Below are positions 1-9,140 of a DNA stretch of 64,000 nt, in pieces. Every line of letters begins with the position of its first letter. Position 1 is the stretch's first letter. Location: the NCBI GenBank assembly GCA_030433335.1, contig JAUILL010000012.1, positions 30,764 to 94,763 of the forward strand. The letters are read 5' to 3'. Under the pieces are notes generated by a model. The model was given only the letters and a program-made list of their open reading frames with translations, had not been told where the DNA came from and did no database searches. This DNA comes from Alphaproteobacteria bacterium (GTDB taxonomy: Bacteria > Pseudomonadota > Alphaproteobacteria > Rhodobacterales > Rhodobacteraceae). The translations under genes and the position numbers were made by a program.

Positions 1-751
1 TGCCGATCATCAGCGTGTCCGACCCGCCCAAGAGCGACGGGATAACGAATTCACCGATCGAGGGGATAAGGACCAGAAAACAGCCCGCAATGATGCCGGA
101 TTTCGACAGCGGGAAGGTCACCAGCCAGAACGCCTGAAGGCGCGAACAGCCAAGGTCCTCGGCCGCTTCGAGCAGGCTATCGTCCATCTTTTCCAGCGCG
201 GAATAGATGGGCAGGATCATGAACGGTAGGTAGGTGTAAACGATCCCGATATAGACAGCGGTCGTGGTGTTCATGATCACCAGCGGCTCGGAGATTAGGC
301 CCGTCCATAGCAGGAACTGGTTCAGGAACCCTTCGTTCGACAGAATGCCCATCCACGAATAGACGCGGATCAGGAAGCTGGTCCAGAACGGCAGGATCAC
401 CAGCATCATCAGGGTCGGGCGCCATTCGGACGGCGCGCGGGCCATGCCGTAGGCCATCGGGTAGCCGACGCACAGGGTCAGCAGGGTCGCAACAACGGCG
501 ATCTTGAGGCTACTGAGGTAGGCTTTCCAGTAGAGGTCATCTTCGGTCAGGAAGACAAAGTTCTCGAAATCCAACTGGCTGAAGAAATCTTTCAGACCCT
601 CCCATCCGGCGCTGGGGTCCAGCTGCGGCATGTAGGGCGGGATCGACAGGTTCAGGTCCGACAACGAAATCTTGAGCACGATCAGGAAGGGGACCAAGAA
701 CAGTCCCAAGAGCCAAAGATACGGCAGCGCTATGACAAGGTAGCGGCGCAT
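1..751 (-). CDS. potH: Putrescine ABC transporter permease PotH, partial (3' end beyond window)
   Basis: Inner-membrane permease of the putrescine importer whose ATPase and binding protein follow upstream. The frame opens with an ATG at 751, three bases after the potG stop, and stays open to base 1, giving about 250 residues of a usually ~290-310 residue protein. The translation starts MRRYLVIALPYLWLLGLFLV, a first membrane helix, and shows several further hydrophobic helices. A stretch reading EAAEDLGCSRLQAFWLVTFP matches the EAA loop that docks to the ATPase. Gene order and the strong PotF likeness of the neighbour support putrescine, but permeases alone do not fix specificity. Confidence 0.85.
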   Translation of the reverse strand, partial: MRRYLVIALPYLWLLGLFLVPFLIVLKISLSDLNLSIPPYMPQLDPSAGWEGLKDFFSQLDFENFVFLTEDDLYWKAYLSSLKIAVVATLLTLCVGYPMAYGMARAPSEWRPTLMMLVILPFWTSFLIRVYSWMGILSNEGFLNQFLLWTGLISEPLVIMNTTTAVYIGIVYTYLPFMILPIYSALEKMDDSLLEAAEDLGCSRLQAFWLVTFPLSKSGIIAGCFLVLIPSIGEFVIPSLLGGSDTLMIG

Positions 752-754
752 GGA

Positions 755-1891
755 TTATCCCTCCAGCACCGAGCCGCCGGTCTTGGTCCAGCTGACCCAG
801 ACTTGATCCTCCCACGTGTAGGGACGGCGGCTGATGCGGCGAGTGTTGGCCATCTGCGACTTGATCACTTGGCCGGTTGGCAGCTGCACGTGATAGGTCG
901 AAAGGTTCCCCAAGTAAGCGATATCAAGGATCTTGCCCTGTGCGGCATTCACCGCGTCGGCGGGACGGTCGGGGCTGATCGTCACTTTTTCAGGGCGGAT
1001 CGCGTAGAACACCTTTTGACCAGCCGCGATGGGTCGCTGAGTCTGCGCGGTGATCGCCTGCTGCCCTTCGGCCCATTCGATCTGCACGGTTTCGTCGATT
1101 GCGGCGGACGACCGGCCTTCGATCAGGTTCACGTCACCAATGAAGTCAGCCACATAGGCGTTGTCGGGGAATTCGTAGATGCGGTCGGGGGTCGAGACCT
1201 GCATCACCTTGCCCTCGTCCATCACTGCGATGCGGCTGGCAACGGTCATGGCTTCTTCCTGATCGTGGGTCACGATCACAAAGGTGGTGCCGGTCTTTTC
1301 CTGAATATCCATCAGCTCGAACTGCGTGTCTTCACGCAGTTTGGCGTCGAGCGCGCCAAGAGGTTCGTCCAGCAGCAGCAGCTTGGGCTCTTTGGCCAAA
1401 GAACGGGCCAAGGCCACACGCTGGCGCTGACCGCCGGAGATCTGGTGAGGTTTGCGTTTCGCGAATTTCTGCAAGCGGACCATCCGCAGCATCTCTTCGA
1501 CGCGGTGGTGGATTTCATCCTTGGGCTTGCCGTCGCGGCGCAGGCCGAACGCGATGTTTTCGTAGACCGACAAATGCGGGAACAGCGCGTAGCTCTGGAA
1601 CATCATGTTAACGGGGCGCTGGTTCGGGGCGATCGGCCCCATGTCCTGTCCGCCCACGAAAATCTTACCCTCGGTCGGGGTTTCGAACCCTGCCAGCATC
1701 CGCATCATCGTGGTCTTGCCGCAGCCCGACGGACCCAAGAGTGCAAAGAATTCCCGCTCGTAGATATCCAGCGTCAGGTTGTCGATTGCGGTGAAATCTC
1801 CGAACCGTTTGGTGACATTTTCAAACCGGATCAGCGGCTTGGCATCGGGATCATCCCATGGGGCGAATATCGGAGCACCGTTGGCGGGCAT
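755..1891 (-). CDS. potG: Putrescine ABC transporter ATP-binding protein PotG
   Basis: Cytoplasmic ATPase that drives the putrescine importer. The 378-residue length fits the PotG/PotA family (~370-380). Walker A reads GPSGCGKTT, the signature ISGGQRQRV and Walker B LLLLDEP, followed by the H-loop VTHDQEEA. The C-terminal third is a TOBE-type regulatory region. The frame extends upstream another 33 codons, but the ATG at 1891 has a GAGG ribosome binding site and gives the normal family N-terminus (MPANGAPIF). It lies between potF and potH on the minus strand and is separated from potF by a hairpin at 1914-1950. Confidence 0.93.
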   Translation of the reverse strand: MPANGAPIFAPWDDPDAKPLIRFENVTKRFGDFTAIDNLTLDIYEREFFALLGPSGCGKTTMMRMLAGFETPTEGKIFVGGQDMGPIAPNQRPVNMMFQSYALFPHLSVYENIAFGLRRDGKPKDEIHHRVEEMLRMVRLQKFAKRKPHQISGGQRQRVALARSLAKEPKLLLLDEPLGALDAKLREDTQFELMDIQEKTGTTFVIVTHDQEEAMTVASRIAVMDEGKVMQVSTPDRIYEFPDNAYVADFIGDVNLIEGRSSAAIDETVQIEWAEGQQAITAQTQRPIAAGQKVFYAIRPEKVTISPDRPADAVNAAQGKILDIAYLGNLSTYHVQLPTGQVIKSQMANTRRISRRPYTWEDQVWVSWTKTGGSVLEG

Positions 1892-1913
1892 GAATAACCT
1901 CGGCGAATGGTCG

Positions 1914-1950
1914 AAAACAAAAGGGGGCGCGCAAGGAATCCTGCGCGCCC
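1914..1950 (-). terminator. Hairpin with U-rich tail between potF and potG
   Basis: On the minus strand the arms GGGCGCGCA and TGCGCGCCC (1942-1950 and 1925-1933) form a 9-bp stem with an 8-base loop, followed by CCTTTTGTTTTC. It looks like an intrinsic terminator, but sits inside the operon after the binding-protein gene. Partial termination or 3' protection there would give more PotF than PotG/PotH, as is common in binding-protein operons. This role is inferred. Confidence 0.6.
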
Positions 1951-1962
1951 GATAATACGGTC

Positions 1963-3048
1963 TTAGCTGCCCGATTTGATCTTGGTCCACATGCGGGTCA
2001 CGGTCCGCTGCAGCTTGGGATCATAGGGCGAGAAAGTGTAGAGGTTTTCCAGCGTCGCTTCATCAGGATAGATCGCGGTGTCGCCGATCACGTCCTCGAC
2101 CAAGTACTCTTGCGAGGCTTTGTTGCCGTTCGCGTAGTACACGTAGTTCGAAGCCGCCGCCATGTTCTGCGCATCCATGATGAAATTCAGGAAGGTGTGC
2201 GCACCCTCGGGGTTCGGCGCGTCGACGGGGATCGCCATCTGGTCGAACCACATCAGAGCACCCTCTTTGGGCGCGTGATACGCCACGTCGACACCATTGT
2301 CGGCCTCTGCGGCACGGTCACGGGCTTGCAAGATGTCACCCGACCAGCCGAAGGCCACGCATATGTCGCCGTTCGCCAGCGCATTGATGTATTCCGACGA
2401 ATCGAATTTCTGGATGTAGGGACGCACGCCCATCAGAACGTCTTCGGCCTTGGCGACAACGTCTGCGTCTTTGCTATCGGGGTCTTCGCCCAGATATTTC
2501 AGCGCGGCGGGGATCACCTCGGTCGGCGCGTCCAGGAAGTAGACGCCACAGCTTTCCAGCTTTTCCATGTTCGCGGGGTCGAAAATCAGCGCGAGGCTGT
2601 CAATCGGCGCGTCCTCACCCAGCACTTCGGCGACCTTGCCGGTGTTTACACCGATGCCGGTGGTGCCCCACATGTAGTTGATCGAATATTCGTTGCCGGG
2701 GTCATACTGCGATGTACGGTCCGAGATAGTGTCCCACATGTTTTCCATGTTGGGCAGCTTGGACATGTCCAGTTTCTGGAACGCGCCTGCCATGATCTGA
2801 CGTTGCAGGAAGCTACCGGTCGGGACCACGACGTCATAGCCCGAGCCACCGGCCAGCATCTTGGTTTCCAGAACTTCGTTGCTGTCGAACACGTCATACA
2901 CCAACTCAAGGCCGGTCTCTTCTTCGAACTTGGTCAGCAGCTCTTCATCGATATAGTCGGACCAGTTGTAGACGCGGACCTCTTCGGCCATGGCCGATGC
3001 TGCGGTGATCGCAAGCACTGCGGTGGTGGTCGCAAGTTTGAATGTCAT
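1963..3048 (-). CDS. potF: Periplasmic putrescine-binding protein PotF
   Basis: Periplasmic solute-binding protein that captures putrescine for the PotGHI complex. The product has 361 residues, with a Sec signal peptide (about 1-21, ending SAMA before EEV). The mature start VYNWSDYIDEELL and the segment YDVFDSNEVLETK closely follow E. coli PotF, as do SCGVYFLDAPTEV, YINALANGDICVA and the C-terminal RMWTKIKSGS. The ATG at 3048 is preceded by CAGGAG; an upstream in-frame ATG would place 25 extra residues before the signal peptide and is less likely. It is divergent from the GntR regulator gene, with a candidate operator in between. Confidence 0.93.
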   Translation of the reverse strand: MTFKLATTTAVLAITAASAMAEEVRVYNWSDYIDEELLTKFEEETGLELVYDVFDSNEVLETKMLAGGSGYDVVVPTGSFLQRQIMAGAFQKLDMSKLPNMENMWDTISDRTSQYDPGNEYSINYMWGTTGIGVNTGKVAEVLGEDAPIDSLALIFDPANMEKLESCGVYFLDAPTEVIPAALKYLGEDPDSKDADVVAKAEDVLMGVRPYIQKFDSSEYINALANGDICVAFGWSGDILQARDRAAEADNGVDVAYHAPKEGALMWFDQMAIPVDAPNPEGAHTFLNFIMDAQNMAAASNYVYYANGNKASQEYLVEDVIGDTAIYPDEATLENLYTFSPYDPKLQRTVTRMWTKIKSGS

Positions 3049-3093
3049 GGTACTCTCCTGTTGGGCATCTGACGCTTTTCGCGCCTTGTAGAG

Positions 3094-3107
3094 AATTTGA
3101 TCAAGTT
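3094..3107. promoter_or_regulatory. Candidate GntR operator, site 1 (potF promoter region)
   Basis: AATTTGATCAAGTT is a 14-base near-palindrome (6 of 7 base pairs match) located 46 bases upstream of the potF start and about 100 bases before the regulator start. The same first ten bases recur upstream of spuC (3899-3912). Both fit the perfect palindrome AATTTGATCAAATT with one mismatch each. GntR/FCD regulators bind short palindromes, so this is a sound candidate, but binding is inferred. Confidence 0.55.
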
Positions 3108-3209
3108 TTACCCCATGTGGCAACGTTTCATTATTCCCACAACTCCAGTAAACTCATAAGGCTGGATACGACGCAAGCGGCACAACACAATTTGGAAGGT
3201 GATTAAGAA

Positions 3210-3890
3210 TTGAGCAGCCCTGACCTCCCGAACGTCAAAAGCGCCCCACTTCCCGCCCACGAGATCGCTTATCGGTCTTTACGCGAAAAGGTCCTGTTCG
3301 GAGAGCTCGCCCCAGGGCAGCCGGTCACCATTCTGGGCCTGACCGAACAGTTGGGGGCCGGCATGACTCCGGTCCGCGAAGCCATCCGTCGCCTGATCGC
3401 CGAAGGGGCGCTGGACCTGCAGGGCAACCGCCGCGTCTGCGTGCCCAGATTGACCCGAGACTCGGTCGAAGAGCTGGTTTTTGCACGTCTCGCCCTCGAA
3501 CCACGGCTGGCGGAGCTGGCTTGCGAAAAGGCCGATGATGCAGCGCGCGACAGTCTGGCCGCCATCGACAAGCAGCTGGATTCGGCCATGCAGCATGGGG
3601 ATATCTCGGGCTATTTGCGCGGGAACTACCAATTTCACCACCGGCTCTACGATCTCGCAAATGCGCCCATTCTGTCGTCTATGGCAGATAGTATGTGGTT
3701 ACGGTTCGGACCATCCTTGCGCGTGGTGTGTGGCCGCTACGGTACCGTCAACCTTCCGGACAATCACAAGATTTTGCTGACTGCTATGGCAGCAGGCGAT
3801 ACCAAGGCCGCCGCCCAAGCGATGCGCGACGACATCGAACAGGGCATGAATCAGCTGGCCGAGAGCCTTGGTTCTTCTGATTCGATTTGA
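3210..3890 (+). CDS. GntR-family (FCD) transcriptional regulator of putrescine genes
   Basis: DNA-binding regulator of 226 residues. An N-terminal winged helix (about 18-85) contains LTEQLGAGMTPVREAIRRL, the typical GntR recognition region. An all-helical FCD ligand domain follows (about 90-215) with the metal/effector histidine region NYQFHHRLYDLA. The start is a TTG at 3210 with GGAAGG ten bases upstream; no ATG gives a full winged helix. It lies between the putrescine importer (divergent) and spuC (same strand), which suggests it controls both. The likely effector is a polyamine or a breakdown product, by inference only. Confidence 0.88.
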   Translation: MSSPDLPNVKSAPLPAHEIAYRSLREKVLFGELAPGQPVTILGLTEQLGAGMTPVREAIRRLIAEGALDLQGNRRVCVPRLTRDSVEELVFARLALEPRLAELACEKADDAARDSLAAIDKQLDSAMQHGDISGYLRGNYQFHHRLYDLANAPILSSMADSMWLRFGPSLRVVCGRYGTVNLPDNHKILLTAMAAGDTKAAAQAMRDDIEQGMNQLAESLGSSDSI

Positions 3891-3898
3891 CAGTAAAT

Positions 3899-3912
3899 AA
3901 TTTGATCATATT
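3899..3912. promoter_or_regulatory. Candidate GntR operator, site 2 (spuC promoter region)
   Basis: AATTTGATCATATT lies nine bases after the regulator stop codon and 60 bases before the spuC start. It shares AATTTGATCA with site 1 and is palindromic at 6 of 7 pairs. Placement in front of the second putrescine gene supports a shared operator. Confidence 0.55.
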
Positions 3913-3971
3913 CTCATCCTAACAGCGGCGCTGCGGCGCCCGTCTCCCCCTTTGCTAGGACGAGGATCGTT

Positions 3972-5363
3972 ATGGTCGAGATTTCCAACCACATGCCCAC
4001 AGCCGAATTGCAGGCTCTGGATGCTGCGCACCACATGCACCCCTTTTCGACCCAATCGGGCTTCGTGAAGAAGGGCGCGCGGGTCATTACCCGAGCAAAG
4101 GGCACGCGTCTTTGGGATTCCGAAGGGGCGGAAATTCTGGATGCGATGGCAGGCCTGTGGTGCGTCAACATCGGCTATGGCCGTGACGAACTGGCCGAAG
4201 CCGCCTACCGTCAGATGAAGGAACTGCCCTACTACAACACCTTTTTCCAGACGACCCACGTGCCGGTCATCGCCCTGTCCCAGCGGCTGGCGGAACTCGC
4301 GCCCGGTGATCTGAACCACGTCTTCTATGCCGGTTCGGGGTCCGAGGCGAACGACACCAACATCCGCATGGCGCGCTTCTATTGGGCCCAAAAGGGCAAG
4401 CCCAACAAGAACATCATCATCAGCCGCAAGAACGCGTACCACGGCTCGACCCTCGGGGCGATGTCGCTGGGTGGCATGAGCGGGATGCACGCCCAAGGCG
4501 GCGTTGTGCAGAACGTACACCACATCGACCAACCCAACTGGTGGTCCGAGGGCGGCGACATGTCCCCGGAAGATTTCGGCATCGAACGCGCTCAGCAACT
4601 GGAAAAAGCCATTCTGGAGCTGGGTGAAGACCGCGTTGCGGCCTTTATCGCCGAGCCGATCCAAGGCGCGGGCGGCGTGATCGTGCCCCCCTCGACCTAC
4701 TGGCCCGAGTTGAAGCGCATTTGCGACAAGTACGAAATCCTGTTGATCGCCGACGAAGTGATCTGTGGCTTTGGCCGTACCGGCAACTGGTTCGGCAGCG
4801 AAACCGTTGGCATTCAGCCTCACATCATGACCATCGCCAAAGGTCTGTCGTCTGGCTACGCGCCCATCGGTGGCTCGATCGTCTGTGACGAGGTGGCCGA
4901 GGTTGTCGGCGGCGACGAATTCAACCACGGCTACACCTATGCGGGCCACCCAGTCAGCTGTGCGGTCGCCTTGGAAAACCTACGTATTCTGGACGAAGAA
5001 GGCATTGTCACCCGCGCCCGCGAAGAGATCGCGCCTTACCTGAAGGAAAAGTTCGAAAGCCTGACCGAGCATCCCATGGTCGGTGAAGCCAAGATCGTGG
5101 GCCTTATGGGCTCTATCGCGCTGACCCCGCACAAGGAAAGCCGTGCGGCCTTTGCGTCTGACGCGGGCACCGTCGGCTACATGGTCCGCGAGCGCTGCTT
5201 TGCAAACAACCTGATCATGCGTCATGTCGGCGACCGGATGATCATCTCTCCGCCGCTGGTGATCGGCAAAGAGGACGTAGATCTGCTGATTGCGCGCGCG
5301 TGGCAGTCTCTGGACGAGGCCATGGTGCAGGTCAAAGCCGAAGGCCTCTTCACTGCCGCCTAA
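3972..5363 (+). CDS. spuC: Putrescine-pyruvate aminotransferase (class III, SpuC type)
   Basis: PLP enzyme that transfers the amino group of putrescine to pyruvate, forming 4-aminobutanal and alanine, the first step of putrescine catabolism. The 463 residues match the class III fold. Seen are YAGSGSEANDT (phosphate-binding region near 119-129), the cofactor aspartate in ADEVICGFGRTG (about 260-271) and the catalytic lysine K290 in IAKGLSSGY. The N-terminal DAMAGLWCVN and C-terminal VGDRMIISPPLVI closely follow Pseudomonas SpuC. The ATG has GAGGA five bases upstream. Position beside potFGH and a GntR regulator supports putrescine over other omega-amino acids such as beta-alanine. Confidence 0.87.
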   Translation: MVEISNHMPTAELQALDAAHHMHPFSTQSGFVKKGARVITRAKGTRLWDSEGAEILDAMAGLWCVNIGYGRDELAEAAYRQMKELPYYNTFFQTTHVPVIALSQRLAELAPGDLNHVFYAGSGSEANDTNIRMARFYWAQKGKPNKNIIISRKNAYHGSTLGAMSLGGMSGMHAQGGVVQNVHHIDQPNWWSEGGDMSPEDFGIERAQQLEKAILELGEDRVAAFIAEPIQGAGGVIVPPSTYWPELKRICDKYEILLIADEVICGFGRTGNWFGSETVGIQPHIMTIAKGLSSGYAPIGGSIVCDEVAEVVGGDEFNHGYTYAGHPVSCAVALENLRILDEEGIVTRAREEIAPYLKEKFESLTEHPMVGEAKIVGLMGSIALTPHKESRAAFASDAGTVGYMVRERCFANNLIMRHVGDRMIISPPLVIGKEDVDLLIARAWQSLDEAMVQVKAEGLFTAA

Positions 5364-5371
5364 GACATCGA

Positions 5372-5404
5372 AACGCTGGCCCCTGCTCAGAGGCCAGCGT
5401 TTTT
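5372..5404. terminator. Bidirectional terminator between spuC and the ABC exporter
   Basis: Arms AACGCTGGCC (5372-5381) and GGCCAGCGTT (5392-5401) form a perfect 10-bp stem with a 10-base loop. TTTTT follows on the plus strand. The last bases touch the stop of the convergent ABC gene at 5403, so it can serve both genes. Confidence 0.85.
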
Positions 5405-7232
5405 ATTCTGCCGCATCGAGCCCCAAGAACCCGCCCGACTGCCGCGCCCAGAGCCGCGCATAGGCCCCTTTGCGGGCCAGAAGCTCAGAATGGGTGCCTT
5501 GCTCGATCACCTTGCCATCATCCATGACAATGATCCGATCCATCCGCGCGATGGTCGACAATCGGTGCGCGATTGCGAGCACAGTCTTCCCTTCCATCGC
5601 GTGATCCAGAGCCGTCTGGATCGCGGCCTCGACTTCGCTGTCCAGCGCACTGGTGGCCTCATCAAGGATCAGGATCGGCGCGTCTTTCAGAATGGCGCGG
5701 GCCAGAGCAATCCGCTGCCGCTGACCTCCAGACAGTTTCACCCCACGCTCGCCAAGATAGGCGTCATAGGCTCTGCGCCCCGCGAAATCCTGTAGATGCT
5801 GGATAAACCCGTCCGCCTCGGCGGCTTCGGCGGCCAGTTTCATCTCAGCGTCGCTGGCGTCAGGTCGACCGTACTTGATGTTCTCGCGGGCGGACCGGTT
5901 GAACATCGCCGTGTCCTGCGTGACCATCCCGATCTGACTGCGCAGACTCTGCTGCGTGACGTGCGAGATGTCCTGACCATCGATCAGGATGCGCCCTCCT
6001 TCGGGCTGGTAAAGCCGTAATAGCAGTGACACCAGCGTGGATTTTCCCGCGCCGGAGGCCCCGACAACGCCAATCTTCTCGCCCGCATTGATGGTCAAAT
6101 CGATCCCCAGCACGCCGCCCCGTTCACGGCCATAAGCGTATTTCAGACAATCAATGCGGATCTCTCCGCCCTTCACGTCCAGATCTTGCGCATCGGCTGA
6201 ATCTTCAATCCGACGATGGGGCGTCAAGGTGCGAATGCCGTCCTCGACTTCACCAATATTGCCGTACATGCCCATCAGGGTGAAACTGACCCAACCCGTC
6301 ATCTGCGCGATCCGGATCGAGATCGCCCCCGCTGCAGCAATATCCCCCGCCGTAGCCTGTCCCGAGCGCATCAGGAACAGCGAAGCGCCGATCAGCAGGA
6401 CGGGCAGCACACCGGCCCAAGACATCAGCACCAACCGGAATTGCGCCGACAAGTATCCCATGTTCAGGGCCTTGCCGCGAAAGACCTCCATCGCGGACAA
6501 GGCGGCACGGTCTTCGTGGTGGTCGTGGGCGAACAGCTTTACCGTTTTGACGTTGGTGATCGTGTCGACCACCTGCCCCGTAACCATAGCGCGGGCGTTT
6601 GCTCGGTCCTTGGACAGGGCGCGCACCCGCGGGATAAAGTACCGGATCAGAGCAAAGTACCCCACCAGCCAGACGGTCAGCAAGCTGGCCACGCGCCAAT
6701 CGATCGCCCCCAGCAAGGCTACCGAGCCGAACAGCGAGGCCAACGCAAAGGCAACGACGTTGATAAATTCGGACACAACTTCGGTGGTCGCGCGGGCGGT
6801 CTGCATTTGCTTTTGCGCCAAACGCCCTGCGAAATCGTCGTCAAAGAACGACACCTCCTGCCCCAGCACCCAACGGTTCAGGCGCGACAGGACCAAGGGC
6901 ATGACACTGGGCTGAATGACGATGCTATTCGCGGCCGCCGACAGCCCGAACGTGATGGGCCGGATCGCCAAAAAGAACAGCAAAGCCCCTACGATCAGCG
7001 CAATATTCCCCGGCTGGAAGATATCGCCAGAAGCCGCAGCCGCATCGACCAGAATACCCAGAACCAAAGCCGATCCTGCCTCGGTCGCGCCTGCCAAAGC
7101 GGACAGGGCGAACGCCCCTATCACTGCTGGCCATGCGCCAGCCAAGGCCCACTTCATGAACGCAGCCAACCCTTGGGGCGGCGGTCCGTCAGCGGGTTTA
7201 AATGAATCGATCCACTGGGATAATTTCAGCAT
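5403..7232 (-). CDS. ABC exporter half-transporter (TMD-NBD), second subunit
   Basis: Fused membrane and ATPase half of an ABC exporter, 609 residues. About six membrane helices lie in the first ~330 residues. The ATPase domain has Walker A GASGAGKST, signature LSGGQRQRIALAR, Walker B ILILDEATSALDS and the H-loop AIAHRLST, all intact. Its start overlaps the upstream half-transporter stop by seven bases, and the two proteins are similar throughout, so they very likely form a heterodimer. The family exports lipids, drugs or peptides; the substrate cannot be read from the sequence. Confidence 0.9.
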   Translation of the reverse strand: MLKLSQWIDSFKPADGPPPQGLAAFMKWALAGAWPAVIGAFALSALAGATEAGSALVLGILVDAAAASGDIFQPGNIALIVGALLFFLAIRPITFGLSAAANSIVIQPSVMPLVLSRLNRWVLGQEVSFFDDDFAGRLAQKQMQTARATTEVVSEFINVVAFALASLFGSVALLGAIDWRVASLLTVWLVGYFALIRYFIPRVRALSKDRANARAMVTGQVVDTITNVKTVKLFAHDHHEDRAALSAMEVFRGKALNMGYLSAQFRLVLMSWAGVLPVLLIGASLFLMRSGQATAGDIAAAGAISIRIAQMTGWVSFTLMGMYGNIGEVEDGIRTLTPHRRIEDSADAQDLDVKGGEIRIDCLKYAYGRERGGVLGIDLTINAGEKIGVVGASGAGKSTLVSLLLRLYQPEGGRILIDGQDISHVTQQSLRSQIGMVTQDTAMFNRSARENIKYGRPDASDAEMKLAAEAAEADGFIQHLQDFAGRRAYDAYLGERGVKLSGGQRQRIALARAILKDAPILILDEATSALDSEVEAAIQTALDHAMEGKTVLAIAHRLSTIARMDRIIVMDDGKVIEQGTHSELLARKGAYARLWARQSGGFLGLDAAE

Positions 7233-9079
7233 TCACTGTCCTTTGTCGTCGGATCGCTGGCAAGGAACCCGCCTGATTGGCGCGCCCAGAGGCTGGCATA
7301 GAGCCCGCTTTGCGCCAGAAGCGCGTCGTGCGAGCCTTGTTCATGGATACGCCCCTGATCCAGAACGATAATCCGGTCCATTTGCGCAATTGTAGAAAGC
7401 CGATGAGCGATCGCGATCACAGTCTTGCCATCCATCAACTGATACAGCGTGCTCTGGATGGCGGCTTCGACCTCACTATCTAGGGCGCTTGTGGCTTCGT
7501 CCAGCACGAGGATCGGGGCATCCTTCAAGATGACGCGAGCCAGAGTAATTCGCTGGCGCTGCCCACCTGACAGTTTTACCCCGCGTTCGCCCACATGGGC
7601 GTCGTACCCTGTGCGGCCTTCGGCATCCAGAAGACCAAGGATAAAGTCGTGCGCCTCGGCCCGTTTCGCGGCCATGATCATCTGCTCTTCGGTGGCATCG
7701 GGGCGACCGTACAAAATGTTGTCGCGGACCGAGCGGTGCATCAGGCTGCTGTCCTGCGTGACCATCCCGATCTGTCGGCGCAAGCTGTCTTGGGTCACCT
7801 GCGCGATGTCCTGACCGTCGATCAGGATACGCCCGCCTTCGATATCGTAAAACCGCAAGAGCAGCTTGATCAGGGTCGATTTGCCCGCACCCGAACGGCC
7901 GACAATCCCGACCTTTTCCCCCGCTTCGATCTGCAAGGATACGTGGTCAAGGCCGCCCTGCCCCTTGCCATAATGGTGGCTCAGAGATTGAACCTCGATC
8001 CGGCCATTTTGCATTTGCAGATCTTGCGCGCCCTTCGCATCACGCAAAGCCAAGGGCTGCGCGATGGTTTCCAGCCCTTCGTCCACGACGCCGAGCTGCT
8101 GAAAGAAGCTGCTGATCGCCCACATGATCCAGCCCGTCATCGCGTTTAGCCGCAAGGTCAGCGCGGTCGCCGCCGCCACGATTCCGACCGAAGCCGACCC
8201 CACCGTCCAAAGATACAGCGCCCAGCCGACCACGCCGACGATCAGCAGGCCATTCAGGGTCATCAGCATCAGATCCATGATCGTATAGAGCCGCATTTCC
8301 TTGAAAAACGCCTGCCGACCTTCTTCGATCACCTCTTTGGCATAGTCGAGTTCCTGATCCTGATGGGCAAACAGCTTGACCGATTGAATGTTCGTGTAGG
8401 TGTCCACCACCCGGCCTGAAATCCGCGTGCGCATGTCGGCAGAGTACTTGGACGCGGGCGCAACCCGCCGCATCACCCAGCGGACCAGCAGCAAAAATAG
8501 CCCGACCCAAGCCAAGAGAGGCAGCACCAAACGCCCATCGCTATCGGCCAGCAAGATCGCTGCACCCACAACATATGCCAATGCAAAGGCGATAGCATCA
8601 AAGATCTGGAAGACAGCCTCGCCCGCCGCAGGGGGGGCTTGCATAATCCGGCCCGCAATCCGGCCCGCGAAATCATTCTCAAACCAACCGACCGACTGGC
8701 GCAGAACATGCTTGTGCGCCCGCCAGCGAAAAGCCGTACCAAAGTTCGGCAGGATCGCATTGTTCAGCAGCGCCACATCCAGAAACTGAAACACGGGCCG
8801 CAGGATCAGGATAAACGCGGCGACCGCCAGAACCTGCAGGCCTTGGGTCTGCCAGAAGGTCGCCGGATCGCCTGACAGAGCGTCTACAAGATGGCCCATG
8901 TAGTAGATCAGCCAAACCTCGACGCCCGCAACAATGATCGCGGTGAGGGCAGCCCAAGCGAAAACCGCTTTGAACGGTCCTGACAGCCACCACAGGTAGT
9001 CCCGCACCCGCCGAGGGGGCTGGTCGGGCTCCTCATAAGGAGCATAGGGATCTACGAGTTTCTCGAAAAACCGCATCAT
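7226..9079 (-). CDS. ABC exporter half-transporter (TMD-NBD), first subunit
   Basis: First gene of the exporter pair, 617 residues: a cytoplasmic N-terminus (EEPDQPPRRVRDYLWWL), six predicted helices, then an ATPase domain with Walker A GRSGAGKST, signature LSGGQRQRITLAR, Walker B ILVLDEATSALDS and H-loop AIAHRLST. The catalytic glutamate is present in both subunits, so this is not an obviously degenerate-site heterodimer. Two adjacent ATGs (9079 and 9076) are possible starts; the ribosome binding site is weak (GGTGA). Substrate unknown; MsbA- or multidrug-like by architecture. Confidence 0.9.
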   Translation of the reverse strand: MMRFFEKLVDPYAPYEEPDQPPRRVRDYLWWLSGPFKAVFAWAALTAIIVAGVEVWLIYYMGHLVDALSGDPATFWQTQGLQVLAVAAFILILRPVFQFLDVALLNNAILPNFGTAFRWRAHKHVLRQSVGWFENDFAGRIAGRIMQAPPAAGEAVFQIFDAIAFALAYVVGAAILLADSDGRLVLPLLAWVGLFLLLVRWVMRRVAPASKYSADMRTRISGRVVDTYTNIQSVKLFAHQDQELDYAKEVIEEGRQAFFKEMRLYTIMDLMLMTLNGLLIVGVVGWALYLWTVGSASVGIVAAATALTLRLNAMTGWIMWAISSFFQQLGVVDEGLETIAQPLALRDAKGAQDLQMQNGRIEVQSLSHHYGKGQGGLDHVSLQIEAGEKVGIVGRSGAGKSTLIKLLLRFYDIEGGRILIDGQDIAQVTQDSLRRQIGMVTQDSSLMHRSVRDNILYGRPDATEEQMIMAAKRAEAHDFILGLLDAEGRTGYDAHVGERGVKLSGGQRQRITLARVILKDAPILVLDEATSALDSEVEAAIQSTLYQLMDGKTVIAIAHRLSTIAQMDRIIVLDQGRIHEQGSHDALLAQSGLYASLWARQSGGFLASDPTTKDSEC

Positions 9080-9140
9080 AGGGTCACCGCCTTGCTGTTA
9101 TGCGAGGATGTAGCGCCCAAAGTTGATGGTTACATGTCGG

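Noticed and set aside
3906..4949. A 347-codon open frame antisense to spuC
   Set aside because: Shadow of the aminotransferase gene; no domain seen.
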